From Aristolochia californica (taxonomy: Eukaryota; Streptophyta; Magnoliopsida; Piperales; Aristolochiaceae): a stretch of 64,000 bases of DNA. The position numbers were made by a program, and so were the translations under genes. Each line of letters begins with the position of its first letter. Position 1 is the first letter of the stretch. The notes below the pieces were generated by a model. That model made no database searches and had not been told where the DNA came from. It saw only the letters and a program-made list of their open reading frames with translations. The stretch covers positions 5,001-69,000 of the forward strand of contig JARWKL010000016.1 in the NCBI GenBank assembly GCA_029961685.1. The letters run 5' to 3'. Positions 55,533 to 64,000 of the stretch are shown piece by piece.

Positions 55533-57485
55533 AAAGAGCAAGCAGATCTTTTCTTTGTTCCATCCTATGTTAAATGCACTCGCATGATGGGGGGTTTGAA
55601 CGATAAGGAGATCAACCAGACCTATGTGAAGGTAAACTAGCTATCACTTTAACCTATTTTCCATCCCATGCGATGGATAAGCATCACATTGTGGGTTCTC
55701 ATCGACTGTTGTTTTTTAGTAAAGGCCAAATTACTCGAACGATTGCAGTGTTTATATTTGGGTTCCTGTAATTCTTTGATTTGAAGTAGAAAATTTGTTG
55801 TTTTTGAAGAAATATTTTTTTTTTTTTATCATGCAGGTTCTAAATCAAATGCCATATTTCCATCGCTCTGGAGGTTGAGATCACATTTTTGTCTTTCCTA
55901 GGTATCCTGATTATTGTTTTTTAGAGTTAGAAACTTGCTTTTTCACCTTTAGGTATCTAAAATAATAAACCCTGCTCTAACTGCATAGCACTTGCCATAT
56001 ATTATTTTAGACACAAATTTTTTAGTGTTAGGAGCAAAATTGTCAGTTTCTTTTCTTTTTCAATTGGAGGATTCTTTTTTTTATGAATACTTTTCAAGTG
56101 CTCTATTTTTTTTAATATTTTGCGTATTTTCTGGATTATGAACCGGCAAAAGATAAGTTGCCATGCATGTAGTAATGGTTTCTACATACTATTATTGTTT
56201 TTGCTATCGAGTTTAAATTTGGCATAAATTATGAATTTGCCCAAGTATTCTTACATGGCTGCTTTTACAAAAATTGCAGTGGTGCTGGTGCTCACGTATT
56301 TCGTTCTTGGGCTGTGTATTTGAACAGATCCACTATGCTTACTCCTGATGTACCAAATCTAATATGAATTACTTCTGACTTGGAGTGAGTTGTGAATACA
56401 TAAGTTAAGAATCTCACTAACTTTGGAAAATACTACCGGTCTACTTCTCATACATGTGTTTATAGCCTTTGTTATGTTCAAAAATCTCATCTTAACACTT
56501 GGCTTTTGGATTGGGATCTTCGATGAATGGCCACCATTTTTTTGGGGGTGGGGGCGGGGGTGTTGCACCTTATATTATTGCTCCTATGTAACTATAGTTT
56601 GGTTGGGTTTTATCGTATGCCACAGTTCTGTTTGAGCATCAAATCTTTTGCAAAGAAATTTTACTAAACTAAACCAGTATTGAAGCATATCTAACTTTGT
56701 TTGAGACTCTCTTATTGGTTGTTCCACAAACATTGCAAATATTGAGAACCATCATTAAACGTGCATTAACACTCTGTATTTTCATATCCATATGCTTAGA
56801 ATCCTTTCAAATCCCAAGGGTTCTATTTGAATGTTGTCACATTTTAGACATGCCATCAGCAGTTGTCTGTTAATCTATCCATCTACACTTGGGTTTCCTT
56901 AGAAAAGCACAAGGTTTAATTTTTTTGTGTCAGTAGCTCCTGTTTTTTTGCAATATGTGATCAATAGAGAGAATACTGTTACCTAATGTAACTTCTGGTC
57001 ATGTTTTAGTATAGGGGGATCGCACAGACAAACGAGACAGTAGTGCCTTCAACACATGGAAAGACATCATAATTACTGGCAATGTTGATGATGGAATGAC
57101 ACAATTGTATGGGAATCCTGTTGTCAAACCTTTGCCTCTATCAAAGAGAAAGTATTTGGCAAACTTCTTGGGGCATGCTCAAGGAAAGGTTGGTCGTCTT
57201 CAATTGGTGGAGCTTGCCAAGCAATTTCCTGATAAGGTTGTTTTTTTTTATTCCCCATTGTCTTTTTAGGCCCTCTATTACTGAAAGGACTAGATAACCA
57301 TTTTTTAAAACAAACCAGGCCATTGACCCTAATGAGTTGTCAGGTGGTCAAACTGTGCTAGCACCAGGTCAGCTGATTTAAAGTAAAACCCCATCGGATT
57401 CCCAAAAAAAAGAAAAAGAAAGAAAGAGAATCCCTATTAACCTAGTCAGCCTGGTTGATTTTAGCTCTTCAACCAAGCAAGACAG

Positions 57486-57487
<2 letters not shown>

Positions 57488-57518
<31 letters not shown>
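57488..57518. repeat. (TC)n microsatellite, intron 5 of exostosin-like gene
   Basis: An uninterrupted run of about 15 TC dinucleotides. Confidence 0.9.
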
Positions 57519-57523
<5 letters not shown>

Positions 57524-57993
57524 TCTGGCGTAGTAGACAACCAAGTCTCCTCGTCCAATTCACCTGGTGGGCTGATCCGGGCCCTGCAGCTAAGAGCTGG
57601 AAGTAATGGTAACATTTTTTTTTTTTTTTTATGAAAAAAGTAATAGTAACATATTACATGTATTTTTTGTAAATGAGTTTTTTAAAAAAAATTATGTACA
57701 CTTAACAGGTGGGAGCTTTCTTCTCTTTCTTGGTATCTTGTTCAGGGTACTTGGTATACATGTAAGCCGGCAACCATATTGAATCCCTTGGTTATATGAT
57801 GTCTTTCCTTCTTTTGTCTGAAAATATTAATACTGATGTCATCAACAGTTGGAATCTCCAGAGTTGAAGCTCAGTGGGCCTGACAAATTGGGACAGTCAG
57901 AATACTTCCAGCATCTCCGTAATGCAAAGTTCTGCCTTGCTCCTCGTGGCGAGTCATCATGGACTCTTTGCTTCTATGAATCATTCTTTGTGG

Positions 57994-58035
<42 letters not shown>

Positions 58036-58075
58036 TCACCCTAAACCCTAAACCTTCAACACGTGTGTGTGTGTG
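57994..58075. repeat. Compound (TC)n(CA)n...(GT)n microsatellite
   Basis: Immediately after the exon 6 donor (GTG|GTCTCT). TC units pass directly into CA units and, after a TAAACCC-like stretch, GT units. The CA and GT arms could pair as a hairpin next to the donor site. Confidence 0.85.
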
Positions 58076-58572
58076 TACAACTAATACAAGACAACCTGTA
58101 TCTGTATAAACTAGGTGATTATGTTGAACAGGAATGCGTGCCAGTCATCTTATCAGATCAAGTAGAACTACCTTTCCAGAATGTTATTGATTACACCCAG
58201 ATATCAATAAAGTAGCCCTCTACTCGAATAGATCCTGAACTATTAGATTATCTGCAATCAATACCAGGTGATTTGATTCTCTATACTATTCTCTTGTAGT
58301 AACATATTTGCATCACTATACTTACCAGTTTAGTATTGCCCAGATGAACGTATAGAAGAGATTATTTCGCATGGAAGAAAATTCCGGTGCTTATGGGTAT
58401 ATGCTCCAGAAACTACACCTGCTCTGCAATGCTTGGTATTTTATGGGAACTTCAGAGGAAAGAAAGAAAATTCCACCAATCAGCAGAAACATTTTGGTTG
58501 CATAATGGATCTATTGTCAACAGGGATTTGATTGAATTCCATAAATGGAAACCGCCAATGCCTTTGCCTTAA

Positions 58573-60134
58573 CCTATCATGGAACTTCTCCTTCGACAAT
58601 TTTGTGTAGCTCTGCTAGACCCATGTAATTGCTCTATCATATCCCTCAAGAGTTTTCATTGCATCAATATGTGTAGCATTCTACTTGTGTAAGATCTGAT
58701 AAAATTTTATCAATGCTTATGGGCTTGAAACAAATTTGTAGAGTTAAAACGTTCCTTTAGTTTGTCGGCCATTTATGAATGAGAAAAGAAGGCCTCATTT
58801 GTGTCCATCAATTTCCACAGGAGGAAGTGCTAATTATCAACTTCTTAACACGGCCGGCTCCTTTAAACCGTCCAACTGTTGCACTGGCCGGGTCAAGGAC
58901 TGAACAGGTCGCGCAGTAGAGGGGCTCCTTGGATTCTCAACATCGTTTCTTCTTAATAACTCACGTTTTGTTCTTGTAAGCAAAGAAAGTGATATAACAA
59001 GTGCACATTGTCAATCTCTTATCCATGAAAACTCCCCATACTTGTTTTGTTGAGCATGGTCCAAGCAAAACTGTTTAGAAGCTTCAGTCCCTTCTCATAA
59101 ACTTTGACAAAGAAGCTTAAGGGAAAGAGCTTAAGCTTTCAACACCCAAAAACAATATAGAAAATGCAGTTGCCTCCACTTCTTTTCCTCAGCTTGAGTA
59201 ATTAATTGGAACACCCTGTTGAGTGCTTCAAAATGGTGGTTCACAACTATGAGTTGAATGCAGCTAGGCATACTTCATCTCTTCTGAAATCTGATGTTTC
59301 TGCATCTTTGATTTTTTATTCGCTCTCCTGTTCTTATCGTGTTCCTGTAACTTTCAATTCTCTCTATTCGCCAGGATCTAGGATCAGCACTGAAGAAGGC
59401 TCAGAGCTCTCAATTTTTATCATGAGCTACACACTAGATATCTTTAATTCCATGACCTTGGCATTTATGACAGACCGAGTTTTGTCTTTGGAAACCGCTC
59501 GCGGATTAGATGAACATGAAAGTGGTGTTCAGTCTTTAACGATCAGAGAAATTTAGGAGAACAATGCATTTCGTCGTAGTCACCTCCACCTCTGAAATCT
59601 TGTCCTTGATGCCATTCGGTCTCTGCTCCACCATAAAAACGCGTTCTCTCTAATATTGTAGAAATTGTTTAGCACGAAACCATAGCAGCAAACCTGCTCT
59701 TCTTTCTGGGTTTAAAACCAGAGAGTGATATCTCCGCAGTAAAGAAATTCGAAACATAAAATATTGGGATATAGCAGTCGGTCAGTTTTGGGCACTTGCT
59801 ATCGTGAAAGCATCATTAATGGCCAAACCTAACCACTCGACTCTCGAGTACTACAGAAATCCACAGTTCTGTGAAAAGGATAAAAGCCGCCTTCAGAGCG
59901 TAAAAGGAATGCAGTTTGTCAGGCTTGTTTGATCGGCTGATTACCCAATAATTGAGAGTTACTCTTTACAGTGACCTTCAGACTCGAAATCTGGACCTCC
60001 TCTAAGCTGCACACGGGAAAATACATGTTCATCTTCGTGGGTTTTGTATTACGTGTTTTTCTTGCCAATCACTAGCCTCGGATCCTGATTTGAATTCAGC
60101 AAGAGGTGTCACCAAGTTTATATTCAGTATGTCA
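58573..60134. other. Intergenic, no gene seen
   Basis: Downstream of the exostosin-like locus. The longest open stretch (59206-59556, 116 residues, plus) matches no family I recognise and has no splice or promoter context. It may be a gene remnant or chance. Confidence 0.4.
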
Positions 60135-60142
60135 CGTGAAGC

Positions 60143-60826
60143 TAGAGGTGGCATCCTGAGCCAAGCTCAAATATGCATATATACGAGTTTAACTTATCTG
60201 AATACTTTGAACTTGAGTTGGAGTATGAGTTCAACCTCAAGCCTAAAATTATAATTGAATTCCAGTCCAAAAATTTTAACTGAGTATAAGCTCGAGCTTG
60301 AGTTGAGTTCGAATTCCAACTTATATTTAAAACTACAAAAATGAATAAAGAGAATATTGTAATGAACTTAGCACCATTGAACTTCAAGTGATCATAGAGG
60401 AGTCCAAGACTTTGCAATGGAATATACTAATGTATAATAACCAATTTAATAGATTTAAAAGAAAGAGCAAACACTTCTATCAATAATGTTTATTCTATTG
60501 ACAAATAAATAATAACATTAGATGTTGAGGGACCTAAAAGGGTTGAACAATGGATCATCTTTGAGGTTTGTAAATAAGAGTAATTATCAACTAACTAAAG
60601 AGGGAATTGACGAGAGCACTTAGAGTAAAGGGAATTTTCATTAAAAAATATATGCTAATGAGTCGGCTCACACGCTAACAAGTCGAGCTTGGAAAATCTC
60701 AAGTTTAACTTGTTATACTTAACTAGCCTTTTTTTCATATTTGAGCTTGAGTTGAACTCAATTAAAAACTGAATTGAGCCGAGCTCGAACGGTTTGTGAG
60801 CCGGCTTGGCTTGGTACCACCCCATA
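60143..60826. mobile_element. hAT-like non-autonomous element (684 bp)
   Basis: Left end TAGAGGTGGCA, right end TACCACCCCATA (rc TATGGGGTGGTA), the style of plant hAT termini. Flanks CGTGAAGC (60135-60142) and AGTGTAGC (60827-60834) agree at 6 of 8 positions, consistent with an 8-bp target duplication. The interior is rich in GAGCTTGAGTTGA / CTCGAG phrases, with no transposase. Confidence 0.7.
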
Positions 60827-60879
60827 AGTGTAGCCACAACTTCCACTTTTGTTTAGGTAATTTTCTTTTAGGTGATGCT

Positions 60880-61277
60880 TGTTGATTTTCAAGACTCCAT
60901 GGATTTAGCTCATGGAAAAAAAAAAAAAAACACCTATTGGGAGAAAACAGGAGGAAGAAGAGGTTATAGACTTATATCCTAACCCTTCCCCTGAAACTCA
61001 GTTTATAAATTAATGAAATTATAATATTACACTTATACCCCTAGAACTTAACCTAATTACATCAATGCGATCTCTTATGAGATGACTCTTATTTACCATC
61101 TTGCCATCACTATGTGAGCATATGGGCCTTCTCCTTGGTCTATGGGCCTTGAGCCTTAATTCCACATCTCTTGGATGTGTGGGTCTTCCTTGGTCTTATG
61201 GGTTTGAGCCCATCTTCTAACACACTTGGATGTGTGGGCCTTCCTTGGTTGTGTAGGTTTGATCCCATTTTCCAACA
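60880..61277 (-). repeat. LTR, minus orientation (398 bp)
   Basis: On minus it starts TGTTGGAAAATGGGATC at 61277 and ends AAAATCAACA at 60880. The purine tract GAGGGGGAG precedes it on minus (61278-61286). The sequence near 61090-61277 parallels 1-196. An A-run lies near its 3' end. Confidence 0.7.
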
Positions 61278-62737
61278 CTCCCCCTCAAGTTGGGGGTGTG
61301 AGAACATCATGAACACCCAACTTGCTGCTAATGGTGTATAAGATCTTCCAGTATAAAATGGCAGTTCACCATATCTTCCAACACTCCCCCTCAAGTTGGA
61401 GGTCTCTTCCAAGAGGCCCAATTGGCATAATATAAGTAAGAGTAAAATCACTCCTAGTTATAAGACATCGCTCCATACTCCAATCAAATAAATCATGCTA
61501 GATGTTGGGTACACTCCTATCTTTCGTAGATAGTGGGTCTATATGCATTGCTTAAAAGTGTAATAAAATTTCTCCATCACGGTGTTTCTCCATAGGGCAC
61601 CGACTCTCAAATGGTAGGAGTAATAAATGCCAAATAAAGGGGGTAACGAGTAATCACCCAGAAAATAATATTTTGGGGCCACCATGTGTTTTTTCATCAT
61701 TAGAATAACCGATGTTGACAAAAATCAGCAATTGAGAAGTTCTTCGATAATAATGTTTTAGCCAAATAGACACAATAGTAGAAGTTGAAATGGGCATGGG
61801 CCCAATAACACGTACCAAATAATGAAAATCTTCATAAAAGAACCTATAAAATATTCCTCAGATAGTCCATCACTAAAAATGGAAGTTGCACCAAATAATA
61901 TGTTGACCAAAGAAAAATTTGTCAATACTTTAAAATAATAATCCAGTCGGAGACAAAGAACCGAGTCGTGCCGAGTCAAATAGTATACCAATATAGCCAA
62001 GTCGCAAAAGAAGTATCTATAGAACTCGAGACCTAGACCGTATAACCAAGGTAGAAAAAAAATGGGCCGATTTAGGTTGACCTAACCGAGTTGATCAATC
62101 GGGTTGGTCCGAGTTGACGTAGTCTGCTGGTGCAGCTCAACAGCAGTGAGATGGGTCGAAATCGAGCTAGGTTTGCTGGGTTGACTCGGGCGGGTCCGGT
62201 CTGAGTCTTGATAGGTGCTGATTAAATCTGGTTTCCAAAGGAAATTTTTAATTTTGCATTAGTATTCATCTTCCTCCATGAATAGAGCGGAAAAACCAGA
62301 GACAACAACAAGCAGGCGCAGAATAGAAATGTGATCTTCCCGAAAATAATTCAATCTAGTAGAGACCTTCCAAAAAAAGAAAAAATCCAGTGAAGAGCTT
62401 TCCGAAATAAGAACCAGCACCAGAATAACAGAGAGAGAATCAAGTCTAAGATATAAACAGAAAATTATCTTAGAAATCGCACGTAAAATCCGATGTTATC
62501 TAGCAGGAAACGACAACTGGTTTTGCAACGTACCCAAAAGTTGTTACGGTGAATCAACAGTTGCAACTAGGATGACTCGACTGTGTCCAAAGCCTCATGA
62601 ATTCATTTTGGTCTTTTTTTATGACATTCTAGTGTATTGAAACTCAAGGGAAGACCATCTCACACATTTGCAAACGGTTCTAAAAATCCTATCAACTAAT
62701 AGTTTATTTGCAAAAGAATCGAATGTTGATTCAATGT
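61278..62737 (-). mobile_element. Non-coding internal region of minus LTR element
   Basis: On minus, matches the inner element's 3' internal region (34590-35240). A second purine tract plus TGTTGGAAGAT lies at 61377-61390, and a segment with TTATATTATGCCAA / GGCCTCNTGGAAG recurs. There is no gag or pol. 62050-62600 shows further LTR-element-like but unrecognised DNA. No 5' LTR is found before gypsy sequence starts at about 62738. Confidence 0.5.
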
Positions 62738-64000
62738 TTTACAAGTCGACTACTTGGGTCACATAATTTTGGAGCAGGGGATGTCAATGGATCCAGCCAA
62801 AATTCAAATTGTCATTGAATGGACTACACTCAAAGATTTGTGATTGGGTGTGATGAAAACAGAATCGGCCTCGGGGCAATCCTTACCCAACACAATCGCC
62901 CAGAGGCATATCAAGAAATAGTGGCTCTCTATTTGCTTGGGAAACCATTTACGGTTCACACCAACCAAAAAAGTCTTAAGTACCTACTAGAGCAACGAAT
63001 TACTACACTAGCACAAACAAGATGGCTGCCAAAGATACTTGGTTACGATTACGAAATCGAATATAAATGTGGACCTGAAAATCAAGGTGTTGATTCTTTA
63101 TCACGTGTAGTTGAATTCCTTTTTTTATCTATCTCTATACCACATGTCGATTCGTGGCCAGTGCTTCAAAAGGAAATCCAACATGACTCATTAATGAAGA
63201 ATTGATAAAAAAAAAGGTTCCTCCCAATCAAACCACTACTCCAACGAGATGGAGTGTGGTTTAGAAGAGGCAAGGTTTATTTGAGCCTCACTTCACCCTT
63301 AATTCCAAAGATACTGGTTGATTGTCATGTGTCACCAATTGGGGGGGCATTTTGGGTTTCATAAAACCCTCTCTTGCATCAAGCATAGATTTTTTTTATC
63401 TAATATGCGTCGGATGGTGAAGGAATTTTTGCAACAAAGTGATGTCTGTCAACGGTTCAAAACTGATTGTATGAAGTTGACGGGGTTGCTTCAGCTACTC
63501 CCAATCCCTACTAAAATGTGGACCGATGTCTCGATGGATTTTATTGAATGGTTACCATCTTCTAATGGATATAATGCCCTCATGGAAGTTGTAGACTGAT
63601 TGACGAAATATGCCCACTTCGTTGCCTTAAAACACTCGTTTACTATTGTAACTATCGCCAATGTGGGTCAACTCCACTGTATTCCGACATCAATTGTTAG
63701 CGACTAGGACAAGGTGTTTGTCAGCTCTTTTTGGCAAACATTATTCCAAGTGCAGTGAACCAAGTTGTGTATGAGCTCAAGTTACCAACACCAATCTGAC
63801 GGCCAAACCGAAGTTGTAAATTGAACCTTGGAGCAATATTTATGATGTTTTGCTAGTGACCAGCTGCGTAAATAACTCGAATGGATTCCCTGGTCCGAGC
63901 TCAGCTACAACACATCCACTCACTTCTCTACCAAGATGACACTTTTCGAAGTTATTTTCGGCATTTTGCCTCCAAGTCTGCTGACTTATGTACTAGGCAC
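62738..64000 (+). mobile_element. Decayed Ty3/gypsy pol, runs off window
   Basis: Order on plus: RT C-terminus (62738-62820; VDYLGHIILEQGMSMDPAKI), RNase H (62819-63205; FVIGCDENRIGLGAILTQ, FTVHTNQKSLKYLLEQRIT) and the integrase zinc-binding block (63318-63460). The integrase core follows (about 63500 to the end; WTDVSMDFIEWLPSSNGYNA, LTKYAHFVAL, QSDGQTEVVN). Stops interrupt the integrase at 63597 and several later sites, and a join error lies between RT and RNase H at about 62820. Reading continues past 64000. Confidence 0.88.
62819..63205 (+). pseudogene. Gypsy RNase H domain
   Basis: Begins just after the RT C-terminus but in another frame. IGCDENRIGLGAIL replaces the more usual D-A-S-x-x-G-(I/L)-G-A-V-L start, so the first catalytic Asp is kept. 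Ends with WLPKILGYDYEIEYKCGPEN and VDSLSR. The expected residues (for example YASRKL before the VxEKE motif) are shortened to ALYLLGK. Confidence 0.8.

Larger units (their letters stand above)
54053..58572 (+). pseudogene. GT47/exostosin-family glycosyltransferase, broken
   Basis: Type II Golgi glycosyltransferase relative; acceptor unknown. Eight exons: 54053-54406, 55485-55631, 55837-55901, 56280-56349, 57015-57236, 57849-57992, 58132-58267, 58344-58572. With one lost base allowed for, they match a 455-residue protein. Residues about 21-40 (IGALALIVMTFFLTRIYDQ) form a signal anchor. Exostosin motifs are KIYVYEEDE, ADLFFVPSYVKC, HIFVFPSGAGAHVFRSWA, RNAKFCLAPRGESSWT with RFYESFF-type CFYESFF, and ILWELQRK with PPMPLP at the C-terminus. 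Lesions: TGA at 55876-55878 (codon 181, where relatives have Arg), TAG at 58213-58215 (codon 362, where Trp is expected), and a 1-base loss at about 58420. A tandem duplication doubles the exon 2 acceptor. Splice sites are otherwise intact, so decay is recent. Confidence 0.82.

Noticed and set aside
59206..59556. 116-residue plus-strand ORF as a gene
   Set aside because: No recognisable domain, splice context or promoter; isolated in intergenic DNA.
1..64000. CRISPR arrays, operons, bacterial-type toxin or phage systems
   Set aside because: No regularly spaced identical repeats and no prokaryote-style gene clusters; everything identifiable is plant nuclear.

Overview
The window is nuclear DNA of a flowering plant. 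Evidence is the spliced genes with GT-AG introns and AT-rich intergenic DNA, Ty1/copia, Ty3/gypsy and plant L1-type LINE elements, and a GH10 xylanase with three CBM22 modules (a land-plant architecture). The very long, retroelement-filled introns fit a woody or early-diverging dicot, but I cannot name a species.

Three protein-coding loci can be reconstructed exon by exon. (1) 2738-8241, minus: an intact 948-residue xylanase, 8 exons. (2) 23246-49181, plus: an intact 406-residue DUF676-type serine esterase/lipase, 10 exons spread over 26 kb. Its intron 2 is 13.6 kb and intron 4 is 8.2 kb, both filled with retroelements. (3) 54053-58572, plus: a GT47/exostosin-family gene, 8 exons, broken by two nonsense codons and one frameshift, so called a pseudogene.

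Layout. 1-2737: LTR fragment and diverged repeats. 2738-8241: xylanase. 8242-11446: intergenic. 11447-14510: first copy of a terminal-inverted-repeat (TIR) element family. 16785-20390: decayed minus-strand copia element carrying a plus-strand gypsy fragment. 21533-22819: second TIR copy, inverted. 23246-49181: lipase gene. Its intron 2 holds an LTR element (24508-36100), a second LTR pair inside it (26027-26478 and 35311-35765), a 7.07-kb LINE inside that (27338-34404, 13-bp target duplication), and a 5'-truncated LINE (36243-37016, 16-bp target duplication). Its intron 4 holds a minus-strand LINE lacking its endonuclease (38867-43800, 13-bp target duplication), a copia leader/gag fragment, and an intronless alpha-tubulin retrocopy with a poly(A) tract. 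50657-52049: third TIR copy. 54053-58572: exostosin-like pseudogene. 60143-60826: hAT-like element. 60880-62737: minus-strand LTR and non-coding internal region. 62738-64000: decayed plus-strand gypsy pol running off the window.

The most interesting observations are: near-identical LINE segments in opposite orientation on either side of lipase exons 3-4, a layout known to favour exon circularisation or skipping; the three-copy TIR family with conserved internal palindromes and variable cargo; the tubulin-copia junction; and a 121-bp tandem duplication that doubles a splice acceptor in the exostosin-like gene. All calls come from reading the sequence; no database search was run.
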